A program made the translations under genes and the position numbers. Source: Tsuneonella amylolytica (GTDB taxonomy: Bacteria > Pseudomonadota > Alphaproteobacteria > Sphingomonadales > Sphingomonadaceae). From it: 64,000 nt of DNA. Positions 40,206-52,179 of this stretch are shown one piece after another. Each line of letters opens with the position of its first letter. Within the stretch, counting starts at the first letter, position 1. Location: NCBI RefSeq assembly GCF_003626915.1, contig NZ_CP032570.1, forward strand, positions 2,603,001-2,667,000, read 5' to 3'. Under the pieces are notes generated by a model that saw nothing but the letters and a program-made list of their open reading frames with translations, was not told where the DNA came from and searched no databases.

Positions 40206-40227
40206 GCGATTCCGGTCCCGGAATCGC
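40206..40227. promoter_or_regulatory. Palindrome with two GANTC sites upstream of dnaN
   Basis: GCGATTCCGG and CCGGAATCGC form perfect 10-bp arms around TC, 35 bases upstream of the dnaN ATG. Each arm contains a GANTC site (GATTC at 40208-40212 and GAATC at 40221-40225), and a third lies at 40126-40130. GANTC is the CcrM methylation target in Alphaproteobacteria, so cell-cycle methylation control of dnaN is possible. Confidence 0.5.
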
Positions 40228-40261
40228 AAGGGTGGGGCGAGAGGGGTGAAAGTAAGGACCG

Positions 40262-41389
40262 ATGAAGGCCACGATCGAACGCGCCACGCTGCTGCGGTGC
40301 CTGTCCCACGTGCAGTCGGTGGTTGAGCGCCGCAACACCATTCCGATCCTGTCGAACGTGCTGATCGATGCCGGCGACGGCGGCACGGTGAAGGTGATGG
40401 CGACCGACCTCGACCTGCAGGTGGTCGAGAACATGGCCGCCGCCAGCGTGGAGAGCCCGGGCGCGGTGACCGTTTCGGCGCACCTCCTGTTCGACATCGC
40501 GCGCAAGCTGCCCGACGGTAGCCAGGTCAGCCTGGAAACCGCCGACAACCGCATGACGGTAAAGGCCGGGCGCAGTCGCTTCTCGCTGCCCACACTGCCG
40601 CGCGACGACTTCCCCGTCATCGTGGAAGGCGACCTGCCTACGAGCTTCGAGATTCCGGCCAAGACCCTGTCGGAAATCATAGCGCGCACCCGCTTCGCGA
40701 TCTCGACCGAGGAAACGCGGTACTACCTCAACGGCATCTTCTTCCACGTTTCGGACGAGGATCAGCCGGTGCTGAAGGCCGCGGCGACCGACGGCCACCG
40801 TCTCGCCCGCTTCACCATCCCCCGGCCCGACGGCGCGGAAGGGATGCCCGACGTGATCGTGCCGCGAAAGGCGATCCAGGAACTCGCCAAGCTGCTGGAA
40901 GAAGCGCAGGACGCCAACGTCCAGGTCGACCTGTCGGCCAGCAAGATCCGCTTCACGCTGGGCGGCGAGGGCGGGGTGGTGCTGACCAGCAAGCTGATCG
41001 ACGGCACCTTCCCCGATTACAGCCGGGTGATCCCCACCGGCAACGACAAGCTGCTGAAGCTCGACCCGCGTTCGTTCTACGAAGGCGTAGACCGCGTCGC
41101 GACGATCGCCACCGAGAAGACCCGCGCGGTCAAGATGGGCCTGGAAAACGACAAGGTCACGCTGTCGGTCACCAGCCCCGACAACGGCACCGCGGCCGAG
41201 GAAGTCCCCGCCGACTACCGCGCCGACGGGATGGAGATCGGCTTCAACGCCAACTACCTCAAGGACATCCTCCACCAGATCGAAGGCGATACGGTGGAGC
41301 TCCACCTCGCCGACCCCGGCGCGCCCACGCTGATCCGGCAGGACGACAAGAGCCAGGCGCTCTACGTGCTGATGCCGATGCGGGTGTAA
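40262..41389 (+). CDS. dnaN: DNA polymerase III beta sliding clamp
   Basis: A 375-residue sliding clamp. Three clamp-fold repeats of about 120 residues are recognisable from MKATIERATLLRCLSHVQSV, the LPRDDFPVIVEGDL segment and the KAAATDGHRLARF block. The C-terminus ends in the hydrophobic cleft sequence ALYVLMPMRV. GTAAGGA just before the ATG at 40262 supports the start. It is separated from dnaA, as usual in Alphaproteobacteria. A GCGGGC-CTGC-GCCCGC hairpin at 41392-41407 follows its stop. Confidence 0.97.
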   Translation: MKATIERATLLRCLSHVQSVVERRNTIPILSNVLIDAGDGGTVKVMATDLDLQVVENMAAASVESPGAVTVSAHLLFDIARKLPDGSQVSLETADNRMTVKAGRSRFSLPTLPRDDFPVIVEGDLPTSFEIPAKTLSEIIARTRFAISTEETRYYLNGIFFHVSDEDQPVLKAAATDGHRLARFTIPRPDGAEGMPDVIVPRKAIQELAKLLEEAQDANVQVDLSASKIRFTLGGEGGVVLTSKLIDGTFPDYSRVIPTGNDKLLKLDPRSFYEGVDRVATIATEKTRAVKMGLENDKVTLSVTSPDNGTAAEEVPADYRADGMEIGFNANYLKDILHQIEGDTVELHLADPGAPTLIRQDDKSQALYVLMPMRV

Positions 41390-41391
41390 AC

Positions 41392-41407
41392 GCGGGCCTG
41401 CGCCCGC
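41392..41407 (+). terminator. Short hairpin after dnaN (weak terminator)
   Basis: GCGGGC (41392-41397) and GCCCGC (41402-41407) form a 6-bp stem with a CTGC loop directly after the dnaN stop. Only two T residues follow, so termination would be partial at best. Confidence 0.35.
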
Positions 41408-41423
41408 TTACGAGGAGAGGGCC

Positions 41424-42496
41424 ATGCCACGTATCGTCGAAGTCGACCGGACCAATCTTGGTCAGTCGCGCATCGTCGAACGCGATGCCGCGCCGCTTGC
41501 CGAGAGCGAGGTGCGGCTGCGGGTCGACAGCTTCTCGGTCACCGCGAACAACGTCACGTACGCCGTCGCCGGCGACGCGTTCCGGTACTGGGATTTCTTC
41601 CCGGCATCGGACGGCTACGGCGTGGTGCCGATGTGGGGGCACGCGACGATCGCGCAGAGCAACCATTCCGACCTCGCGGTGGGCGAGCGCGTCTACGGTT
41701 ATCTGCCAATGGGCGAGGAACTGGTGGTGCAACTGGCCGGGGTGACCCCCGCCGGATTTTCCGACGGCGCTGCGCACCGCCAGCCGATGAGCCCGTTCTA
41801 CAACCAGTACGCGCGGCTGGCGAACGATCCCGAACACGATCCTGCGCGCGAGGCCGAGCGGATGCTGTTCGGGCCGCTGTTCAAGACCGGGTTCCTCATC
41901 GAATCGTTCATGCGCGGGGAGGGCTGGTTCGGCGCGCAGCAGGCGGTCCTCACCTCCGCCTCGTCGAAGACCGCGATGGCTCTGGCGAGCGTGATGCGCG
42001 CGAAATCGCCGGGCATCCGCCGCATCGGGCTGACATCGGCAAGCAATGCCGAGTTCGTGCGCAGCGGCGGGTTCTTCGATGCGGTGCTGGCCTACGATGC
42101 AATCGCCGATGTCCCGGCGCAGCCGTCGGTCTCGGTCGATTTCGCCGGAAACGCCCCTGTCCTCCACACCATCCACACACATCTCCGAGATGCCTTGCGC
42201 TATTCCTGCACGGTGGGGGCGACGCACGTGGGGCAGGGCTTCGGCGGACCCCAGCGCGACATTCCGGGCCCGAACCCGACGCTGTTCTTCGCACCGACCC
42301 ACGCGATGGAAGCGATCAAGAAGGTCGGCGCGAAGGCTTTCGGGCAGGACGTGGCCGAAAGCTGGCGCACCTTCGTCGGCGAAGCGGCGGGTGCCTTGCG
42401 GATCGACGAGCGCCGTGGGCTCGAGGCCGCGCGCGACGCCTTCGCCGACACGCTCGGCGGCCGGGCCGATCCCGCCGTCGGGATTATCGTGAAGCC

Positions 42497-42500
<4 letters not shown>
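41424..42500 (+). CDS. DUF2855 family protein
   Basis: A 358-residue DUF2855 protein. It resembles medium-chain dehydrogenase/reductases in part: a GroES-like N-terminal section with LRVDSFSVTANNVTYAVAG, then ASSKTAMALASVMRAK where a cofactor domain would lie. The typical G-x-G-x-x-G is not evident, so it may not bind NAD(P). GAGGAGAGG upstream of the ATG at 41424 supports the start. No reaction is established. The stop shares CTAG at 42497-42500 with the convergent dehydrogenase gene. Confidence 0.82.
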
Positions 42501-45255
<2,755 letters not shown>

Positions 45256-45314
45256 GGCGATGCTCCTCTCTCCGGAAGAGAAGGTCTCACATCGCAACCG
45301 GTGTGTCGAGTCCG

Positions 45315-46634
45315 TCAGCCGCGGGCGCGGATCATGCTCTCGATGTCGACGAACTTCTCGCGCGGGGCACCGTCGCGAGCGGCGCGGTTCTCGGCGTCCT
45401 CGATCTTCTTCCAGTCGCGGAAGGTGACGACGTCCAGCCCCCGCTCGGCGGCAAGCCGGTCGAAACCCGCGCGGCCTTCCTTCGCGCCGCCCCCGATCGC
45501 ACCGCTGGCGATATCCTCGGCGATGCGCTCGACGATGCCCTGTCCGTCGGGGCGGTTCGTGCCGATGGTGCCGGTAGGCCCGCGCTTGGCCCAGCCGACC
45601 GCGTAGAGGCCGGGCAGGATGCGCCCCTCGTCGTTGGCGAAGCGGCCCATCCGTTCGTCGAACGGCACGCCGGGTATCGGCGAACTGCGATAGCCGATGC
45701 AGGCGACGACGATGTCGGCGGGGATCACGTACGTTTCGCCCGTTCCGATGGCGCGGCCGGCCTCGACCCGGGTGCGCTCGACCTCGACACCGGTCACCCG
45801 GTCCTCGCCGATCAGGCGGACGGGGCTGGCGAACATGTCGAAGTCGATCTCGATCGCCTTGTCCGCGCGCTCGCTCTCGGGGATCGCAGCGAAGCTGCGC
45901 AAGTGCCCGACCGACTTGCGCAGGCCCGGCTCGAGCATCGCGTCATCGGCCGCGGCGGGCAGGTCGGCGGGGTCCACGCGGGGGCTCGCGCGCTCGAGGT
46001 GCATGAGCTCGCCCAGTTCCTTCGGCGTCATCATGATCTGGTGCGGCCCGCGGCGGCCGACGATGGTGACGGTGTGCACGTGCGAGGCGCCCAGCGCATC
46101 GAGCGCGTGGGCCACGATATCGCTGCTCGCGAATTCGGCTTCGGTCTTGGACAGGATGCGCGCGACGTCGAGCGCGACGTTGCCCATGCCGATCACCGCC
46201 GCGGATGCGCCCGACAGGTCGGGATCGAGCCCGGCGAACTGCGGGTGCCCGTTGTACCAGCCGACGAACGCCGCGCTGCCGAAGACGTTGGCGAGATGTT
46301 CGCCCGGAATGCCGAGCGGCCTGTCGTGCGGCGCGCCGGTGGCGAACACGACCGCGTCGTAGAGCTGCTGCAGCTCCCCGACCGAGACGTCGGTGCCCAC
46401 CGTCACGTTGCCGACGAAGCGGACGTTCTCGCTGAGCGCGGTCGTCTCGTAGCGGCGGCTCACCCCCTTGATCGACTGGTGATCGGGCGCGACGCCGGTG
46501 CGGATGAGGCCGTAGGGCACGGGCAGGGTGTCGAACACGTCCACCCGGATATCGTCGCCCCACAGCTTCTGCGCGGCTTCCGCCGTGTAATACCCCGCGG
46601 GCCCCGAGCCGACGATCGCGAGGTGGCAGGTCAT
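45315..46634 (-). CDS. Ferredoxin--NADP reductase (FprA/adrenodoxin reductase-like)
   Basis: A 439-residue FAD/NADP oxidoreductase of the adrenodoxin reductase type. The FAD motif is VGSGPAGYYTAEAAQK at the N-terminus, the NADP motif is VIGMGNVALDVARIL, and GLYAVGWAKRGPTGTIGTN is the conserved C-terminal FAD contact. Length is close to mycobacterial FprA. It would supply electrons to a ferredoxin-dependent oxygenase or P450, but no such gene is in the window. Its ATG overlaps the stop of the preceding hydrolase gene by four bases. Confidence 0.88.
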   Translation of the reverse strand: MTCHLAIVGSGPAGYYTAEAAQKLWGDDIRVDVFDTLPVPYGLIRTGVAPDHQSIKGVSRRYETTALSENVRFVGNVTVGTDVSVGELQQLYDAVVFATGAPHDRPLGIPGEHLANVFGSAAFVGWYNGHPQFAGLDPDLSGASAAVIGMGNVALDVARILSKTEAEFASSDIVAHALDALGASHVHTVTIVGRRGPHQIMMTPKELGELMHLERASPRVDPADLPAAADDAMLEPGLRKSVGHLRSFAAIPESERADKAIEIDFDMFASPVRLIGEDRVTGVEVERTRVEAGRAIGTGETYVIPADIVVACIGYRSSPIPGVPFDERMGRFANDEGRILPGLYAVGWAKRGPTGTIGTNRPDGQGIVERIAEDIASGAIGGGAKEGRAGFDRLAAERGLDVVTFRDWKKIEDAENRAARDGAPREKFVDIESMIRARG

Positions 46635-47488
46635 GCGGCTTGTCTGGCCTCCTCGTCGCGGTCGAGGAAGGCGCGGATCGCGCTCACCGACTGTTCGCGG
46701 TGGCTGAGGAGGAACAGGTGCCCGCCGCCTTCGAAGATCTCGAGCTCACTGCCCGGGATGAGCGTGTTCAGGAGCTTGCCGTTCGCCAGCGGCACGATCC
46801 TGTCCGCGTCGCCCATCATGATCATGGTCGGCGCCTTCAGGAAGGGCAGGGCGGGCGCGCTCGTCCAGCCGAGCATGGCGAGAAGCTGGTACATGTAGCC
46901 GCGCGTGGACGGCGGCTTCAGCCGGGCCATGTGCGCCGCGCGGTCGGGCGACTTGCCGAGACCGCCGCCGTAGAGCGTGGTGAAGTGCTTCTGCATGAAG
47001 GCCGCGTCGACGAAGCGGCGCGGGTTGGCCATCTTGCTAAGCGCGGCCGGGGTGCCGGGGATCATCACCATTCCCGCGCTGGTCGCGCACAGGATCAGCT
47101 TGCGCACCCGGCCGGCGTGCTGGAGCGCGAAGTGCTGCGCCATCGCGCCGCCCCAGCTCACCCCCATCACGTCGACCTGTTCGAGGCCGAGTTCGTCGAG
47201 CAGCCTGGCGCTCGTCCAGGCCATCGTGAACGGATTGTAGGGCACGGCCGGTTCGGGCGACCCGCCGATGCCGGGCATGTCGAAGATCACGAATCCGCGA
47301 TCGGGCAGCGCCTCGGTCAGCGGGGCGACGGCCTCGATATTGGTGCCGATGCCGTTGAAGAACAGCAGCGGCAGATGGTCGGACGGCATGTCGAGCCGCC
47401 ATGTCGCCACGCGCAGCACACGGCCGCCCACGGTCATCATGCGGACGGATGCGGTCTTCATGGGATCGGTCAAATCGGTGTCCTTCAC
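46631..47488 (-). CDS. Alpha/beta hydrolase, PHA-depolymerase-like (PhaZ type)
   Basis: A 285-residue alpha/beta hydrolase related to intracellular medium-chain PHA depolymerases. The nucleophile is the Ser of VMGVSWGGAMAQ, the acid is in MGDADRIVP, and the His is in EGGGHLFLLS. LFFNGIGTNIE near the N-terminus contains the oxyanion region. A GTG at 47488 overlaps the phaC stop (GTGA) and is the likely start; an ATG nine codons later is possible. The phaC-hydrolase order matches the phaC-phaZ order of mcl-PHA clusters in pseudomonads, which makes a role in granule turnover likely. Confidence 0.85.
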   Translation of the reverse strand: MKDTDLTDPMKTASVRMMTVGGRVLRVATWRLDMPSDHLPLLFFNGIGTNIEAVAPLTEALPDRGFVIFDMPGIGGSPEPAVPYNPFTMAWTSARLLDELGLEQVDVMGVSWGGAMAQHFALQHAGRVRKLILCATSAGMVMIPGTPAALSKMANPRRFVDAAFMQKHFTTLYGGGLGKSPDRAAHMARLKPPSTRGYMYQLLAMLGWTSAPALPFLKAPTMIMMGDADRIVPLANGKLLNTLIPGSELEIFEGGGHLFLLSHREQSVSAIRAFLDRDEEARQAA

Positions 47489-49173
47489 GCCTGTTCCAGC
47501 ACGTAGAGCCCGGGGGCCGGATCGCCCGCCTCGAAACCCTTGCCGCCCAGCTTCTTCGGGGCGGCCTTCCTGTCGCCCGAACGGCTCTGTACCCATTCCA
47601 TCCAGAACGGCCACCAGCTTCCGGCGACTTCCTGGGTTCCCTTCAGCCATTCCTTGGCGGTTTCGGGCAGCGCGCCGCCGCCCTTCTGAACGTAGTATTT
47701 CGCCTTGGGGTTGCCGGGCGGGTTCAGGATCGCCTGCATGTGGCCCGACTGGCTGAGGACGTACGTCACGTCCTTCGACCCGAAGAGCTGGGTCGACCGG
47801 TACGTCGCGCGCCACGGGGTGATATGGTCGGTCACCCCGCCCAGCACGAACAGGTCGGCATCGACCTTCGACAGATCGAGCATGTGGTCGGCGATCTCGA
47901 CCTCGCCCTTCTTCGTGAAGCCGAGCGTTTCGAACAGTGTCAGGAAATCGCCCATCAGCGTCGCCGACAGGTTCGTGGCATCCGCGTTCCAGAACAGCAC
48001 GTCGAACGCCGGCGGGTCGTCGCCCATCAGGTAGTTGTTGACTACGTAGTTCCAGATGAGATCGTTCGGGCGCAGCCATGCGAAGCCCCGGCTGAGGTCG
48101 TCGCCCTTGATGATGCCGGCCTTCGACGCGCGCTTCTTCGCGAGGTCGAGGCCGTTCTCGGTCATCAGCGAGCCGGCCTCGATGTCGCCCTGCCGGGGAT
48201 GGAGGACACAGACCATCAGCGTCAGCGTGCCGAGGAGGTCGCTGCCGTCGGCGGCCAGCTTGCTGGCCAGGACGGACGCGGTCTGCCCGCCCGAACAGCC
48301 GGCCGACACGTTGACCTTGTCGCTGCCGGTGATCTTCGCGACCGCTTCCATCGCCTCGCGGCAGCTGGCGACGTATTCGGCCATGCCCCACTTGCCCTGA
48401 TCCTTCGTGGGGTTCTTCCAGCTGATGACGAACGTCTGGATGCCGTTGTCGAGCTGGTACTTCACGACCGACTTTTCCGGGCTGAGATCGTTGATGTACA
48501 TCTTGTTGATCTGCGGCGGGATCGTGAGCTGCGGGACCGCGTAGACCTCGTCGGTGGTCGGCGCGTACTGGATCAGCTCCATCATCTCGGTCCGCAGGAC
48601 CACAGCGCCCTTCGACGTCGCGACGTTCTCGCCGATCTTGAACGGTCGCTTGTCGACTTGGCTCACCATCCCCTTGTTGTGGACCATGTCGTTGTAGGCG
48701 TTCCTGAGGCCCTTGATCACCGACAGGCCGCCGCTGTCGACCAGCCGCTTCTGCGCGGTGGGATTGCCCAGAAGGGTGTTGGTGGGCGCCATCGCGTCGA
48801 TGATCATCTGGCTGATGAAGTTCGCCCGGTCGCGCTCGATCGCGTCGAGCTCGAGTTCCTCCAGCCAGTTCTTCATGCCCTTCTGCACGGCGAGGTAGTA
48901 TTGCGCGCCGGCCCGGAGGAACGGGTTGTACTGCCACGCCGGATCGCGGAACCGCTTGTCCTTGGGGTCGGGGGCGAGATCGGACCGGCCGGTCATGATC
49001 CTGACCATGTCCTCGCCCATCGCGGCCGCGTGCTTCATCGTGCGGCCCGGGTCGCTCGCCGTCTCGCGCAGCAGCAGGGCGACTGCACCGGCAAAATCCT
49101 CGCGCACCAGGCCGACCATCGGGCCAAGCGCGGAGGTGGACTGCGCGGCTTCGTTCTCGAGCTGTGTGCTCAT
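47485..49173 (-). CDS. phaC: Polyhydroxyalkanoate synthase (class II-like)
   Basis: A 562-residue PHA synthase. The catalytic cysteine is Cys293 in NVSAGCSGGQTAS, a lipase-box variant. The acid and His are in VLGGVTDHITPW and LSQSGHMQAILNPPG, and NPFLRAGAQYYLAVQKG lies in the N-terminal domain. Length and the following depolymerase-like gene resemble the class II enzymes that make medium-chain PHA, although class I cannot be excluded. GGAG seven bases before the ATG at 49173 fixes the start; an extension to 49266 is not supported. No phasin or phaA/phaB gene is next to it. Confidence 0.92.
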   Translation of the reverse strand: MSTQLENEAAQSTSALGPMVGLVREDFAGAVALLLRETASDPGRTMKHAAAMGEDMVRIMTGRSDLAPDPKDKRFRDPAWQYNPFLRAGAQYYLAVQKGMKNWLEELELDAIERDRANFISQMIIDAMAPTNTLLGNPTAQKRLVDSGGLSVIKGLRNAYNDMVHNKGMVSQVDKRPFKIGENVATSKGAVVLRTEMMELIQYAPTTDEVYAVPQLTIPPQINKMYINDLSPEKSVVKYQLDNGIQTFVISWKNPTKDQGKWGMAEYVASCREAMEAVAKITGSDKVNVSAGCSGGQTASVLASKLAADGSDLLGTLTLMVCVLHPRQGDIEAGSLMTENGLDLAKKRASKAGIIKGDDLSRGFAWLRPNDLIWNYVVNNYLMGDDPPAFDVLFWNADATNLSATLMGDFLTLFETLGFTKKGEVEIADHMLDLSKVDADLFVLGGVTDHITPWRATYRSTQLFGSKDVTYVLSQSGHMQAILNPPGNPKAKYYVQKGGGALPETAKEWLKGTQEVAGSWWPFWMEWVQSRSGDRKAAPKKLGGKGFEAGDPAPGLYVLEQA

Positions 49174-49265
49174 CGGGTTCTCCGGCTTCCTCTCCCGTTC
49201 CGGTTCATGCACCCCGGCCCGGTCCTTGGCAAGCAAGCCGAAGGTGGCACGCCGGCAAGCCCGCA

Positions 49266-49330
49266 TTAACCCTTTCGGGAGCGTTCCGGCCTCCTGACGA
49301 GGCGGCTTCGGCGCAGGCTCGTTCTTAACC
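49266..49330 (+). promoter_or_regulatory. Two TTAACC sites upstream of the first GGDEF-EAL-PilZ gene
   Basis: TTAACC occurs at 49266-49271 and again at 49325-49330, in the 189-bp gap between phaC and the GGDEF-EAL gene, both on the plus strand. The second copy ends 33 bases before the ATG at 49363. They resemble CtrA half-sites; binding is not shown. Confidence 0.35.
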
Positions 49331-49362
49331 GAATTTCAAGCGGGCATGGGCAGAAGCCCGCC

Positions 49363-52095
49363 ATGGCCGTCAAGCGCGTCCGACTACCCTCAGCATCCGA
49401 AAACGGGCCACCGCCCGGCGATGTTGCGCGCCATGCAGAAGCGCGGGTGTCCCGGCGGCCGGCCAAGCCTGGCTCCCACGAACAACCCGCACCGATCCGG
49501 TCGCAAACGGCGCGCCGCCAGCGCGACCGTGGCCGTGCCGAAGAAGCGTTCCAGCGCTCTGCCGCCAAGGCGCTGTTCCCGCCCAACTGGAACCGGCTGG
49601 CGATATTCAACGTCAGCGCTCTCGTCTTCGCGACCGTGGCAGGCAGTTCGGTGCCGCCGGTGTTGACGATTGCGTGCACAGTGCTGTCCAGCGCAATCGC
49701 GATCGGCGCACAGCGCTTCATGGCGAAGCACCCGCGCCTGTGCATAGGAGCGGCCGGGCGTAACGCTTTCATCATCGGGGCGATCGTGCTGCCGATGATG
49801 CTTTTCTCGGTCGGTTTTTCGTACTGGATGCTGGCGGGCAGTCTGAGTTACCACTGGGGTATCGCCGCGCTCATCTCGTTCACTGCGGTCACCACCGCGC
49901 TGCTCGGCAACCGGCTCGTCCCGGTGTTCGCGGGAAAGGCGGCGGTCTGGGCGATCTACGCACTGTTCGACGGCTCGCTGTTCGCGCTGGGCGCGTTCGG
50001 GGCATCGTGCATCGTGCTGGTGCTCGTCGCGCGCTATCATTCGCGGATCAACCGCGAGGAGGACGAGCGCCAGCGGCTGCTCGAACGCGTACGTAACCGC
50101 GCCGAGGATATCCTGCGCGATTATGAGGAAACCGGGCAGGGCTGGTTCTGGGAAACCGACCGCCGCGGCCAGTTGGCTTACGTTTCCGAGAGCGTCGCCG
50201 AAGCCGTGGGGCGGTCGAAGGAGCAGCTCGTCGGACGGCCGTTTACCGAACTGTTCGACCTTGCCAGCGACAACCGCGATGGCGAACGGACGCTTCTGTT
50301 CCATCTCTCGGCGCGATCGGCCTTTACCGAACTCGCCGTCCGGGCCGCAAGCGAGGAGGAGCGCTGGTGGTCGGTCAACGGCCGGCCGGTCTTCGATGAG
50401 TTCCGCAATTTCTGCGGCTTTCGCGGGTCCGGCACCGATCTCACCGAGAAGCGGAGGAATGCAGAGAACGCCTCGCGTCTCGCGCATTTCGATTCGCTCA
50501 CCGGGCTCGCCAACCGGCTGCAGATGTCGCAGAGCCTCGAGAAAATCCTCGCTGCGCCGAGCGAACGGCACCGCGAGTGCAGCGTCTTCCTGCTCGACCT
50601 CGACCGCTTCAAGCACGTGAACGACACGCTCGGTCATCCGGCGGGCGATGCGCTGCTGAAGCAGGTGGCGCAGCGCCTGCTGCGGTCGGTCGGCAAGATG
50701 GGCCGCGTGGGGCGTCTGGGCGGCGACGAGTTCGAGGTCATCGTCCCCGGTCGCCACGAACGCGATCGGCTTGGGACGCTTGCCAAGGACATCATCGCCT
50801 CGCTGTCGCAGCCCTATTCGATCGAGGGCACGCGGGTCGTGATCGGCGCCTCGCTCGGCATCGCCTGTTCGCCCGATGACGGCACTAGCAGCGAGGAACT
50901 GATCCGCGGCGCGGACCTTGCGCTCTACGCCGCGAAGGACGGGGGGCGGGGGCGCTATCACTTCTATTCGGCCGACCTGCACTCGCAGGCCGAGGAACGC
51001 GCCCGGCTCGAGGAGGATCTGCGCAATGCAATCGCCAACGGCGAGCTCCAGCTGTACTATCAGCCGGTCGTCCACGCCGCGACCGAGAAGATCGCCGGCT
51101 TTGAAGCGCTGCTGCGGTGGGAGCACCCGCAGCAGGGGTGGATGTCGCCGGCCAAGTTCATCCCCATCGCCGAAGAAACGGGCCTGATCGGGACAATCGG
51201 CGAATGGGCCATCCGCACGGCCTGCGCCGATCTCGCCACTTGGCCCGAAGATGTCCGCTGCGCGGTCAACGTCTCGCCGGTGCAATTCTCGAACCCTAAC
51301 CTGCCGGCGATCCTCACCAGTGCGCTCGCGCACGCGCAGGTCGATCCCTCCCGGCTCGAGTTGGAGATCACCGAAAGCGTCTTCCTGTCGGACGACGAGG
51401 GGACGGACGCGATGTTCGCCGCGCTGAAGGCCGTGGGCGTACGGCTGGCGCTCGACGATTTCGGCACCGGTTACTCGTCGCTCGGCTATCTGAAGAAGGC
51501 GCCCTTCGACAAGATCAAGATCGACCAGAGCTTCGTGCGCGGCGCGACCGAGCCCGGCAGCCGCAACGGGGCGATCATCGCCTCCATCACCAGCCTCGCG
51601 CAGGCGCTGGGCATGGACACGACCGCAGAGGGGGTGGAGACTCTCGACGAGCTCGACCTCGTCCGGATGTACGGTTGCAGCCACGTCCAGGGCTACATCT
51701 ACGAGCGCGCGCTCGATGCGCGGTCCGCGGCGGAACGGCTGCGGACGGGTCTCAATGTGGTAGCCAAGGGTCCGCGGTCCGCGCGGGCCGCGCGCCAGAC
51801 GACGCTGCGCAAGGTCGTGCTCGAACACGGCAGCCAGTTCTACAGCGGTACCGTGCGCAACGTCTCGGCCACCGGCGCACTGGTGGAGGGGCTGTGGAAC
51901 GTGCCGGTGGGCACGATCTTCCGCATCGCGTTGTCGGAAGCGCTCAACGTCACCGCCACGACCCGCTGGTGCACGGGTGATCGCATGGGCGTCGAATTCG
52001 CCGCTCCTCTGGAACGCGACGGGGCGGGCACGATCGCAGGGCTGGCGGCCGAGCCGCATATGCCGGACCGGCGGGAGCTTCGCCGTTCCGCCTGA
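49363..52095 (+). CDS. Membrane PAS-GGDEF-EAL-PilZ c-di-GMP signalling protein
   Basis: A 910-residue bifunctional cyclic-di-GMP protein. After a basic 70-residue lead come about five or six membrane segments (78-225), a PAS-like domain (about 255-365), GGDEF at 453-457 intact, an EAL domain with EALLRW at 581 and all metal or base residues ([30 protein letters not shown]), and a C-terminal PilZ domain at about 795-890 with RNVSATGALVEG. No RxxD inhibitory site precedes GGDEF. In the PilZ switch the first Arg of RxxxR is Gln when aligned to the downstream paralog, which may weaken ligand binding. It is a tandem paralog of the next gene. Confidence 0.9.
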   Translation: MAVKRVRLPSASENGPPPGDVARHAEARVSRRPAKPGSHEQPAPIRSQTARRQRDRGRAEEAFQRSAAKALFPPNWNRLAIFNVSALVFATVAGSSVPPVLTIACTVLSSAIAIGAQRFMAKHPRLCIGAAGRNAFIIGAIVLPMMLFSVGFSYWMLAGSLSYHWGIAALISFTAVTTALLGNRLVPVFAGKAAVWAIYALFDGSLFALGAFGASCIVLVLVARYHSRINREEDERQRLLERVRNRAEDILRDYEETGQGWFWETDRRGQLAYVSESVAEAVGRSKEQLVGRPFTELFDLASDNRDGERTLLFHLSARSAFTELAVRAASEEERWWSVNGRPVFDEFRNFCGFRGSGTDLTEKRRNAENASRLAHFDSLTGLANRLQMSQSLEKILAAPSERHRECSVFLLDLDRFKHVNDTLGHPAGDALLKQVAQRLLRSVGKMGRVGRLGGDEFEVIVPGRHERDRLGTLAKDIIASLSQPYSIEGTRVVIGASLGIACSPDDGTSSEELIRGADLALYAAKDGGRGRYHFYSADLHSQAEERARLEEDLRNAIANGELQLYYQPVVHAATEKIAGFEALLRWEHPQQGWMSPAKFIPIAEETGLIGTIGEWAIRTACADLATWPEDVRCAVNVSPVQFSNPNLPAILTSALAHAQVDPSRLELEITESVFLSDDEGTDAMFAALKAVGVRLALDDFGTGYSSLGYLKKAPFDKIKIDQSFVRGATEPGSRNGAIIASITSLAQALGMDTTAEGVETLDELDLVRMYGCSHVQGYIYERALDARSAAERLRTGLNVVAKGPRSARAARQTTLRKVVLEHGSQFYSGTVRNVSATGALVEGLWNVPVGTIFRIALSEALNVTATTRWCTGDRMGVEFAAPLERDGAGTIAGLAAEPHMPDRRELRRSA

Positions 52096-52179
52096 TGGTT
52101 AGCACAAGTTTCATCATTTCGACGTATGTCGCCAGTTCGGCGGTCATGGGGCTTCCGGATTGAGGGTTGATCCCGCACG

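Noticed and set aside
40103-40261. Replication origin next to dnaN
   Set aside because: Only one weak TTATCC-type DnaA-like box is seen and there is no AT-rich stretch. dnaN is not at the origin in Alphaproteobacteria generally.
40103-41389. acpP or fabF after fabG
   Set aside because: The next gene is dnaN, and no short acidic frame with the DSL phosphopantetheine motif is present.
47489-48937. Upstream extension of the PHA-depolymerase-like gene into phaC
   Set aside because: The extension reads phaC in another phase. The GTG at 47488 with the GTGA overlap explains the start.
49390-52059. An 889-codon minus-strand frame opposite the first GGDEF-EAL gene
   Set aside because: Composition is that of an antisense shadow, and the plus-strand product has complete domain motifs.
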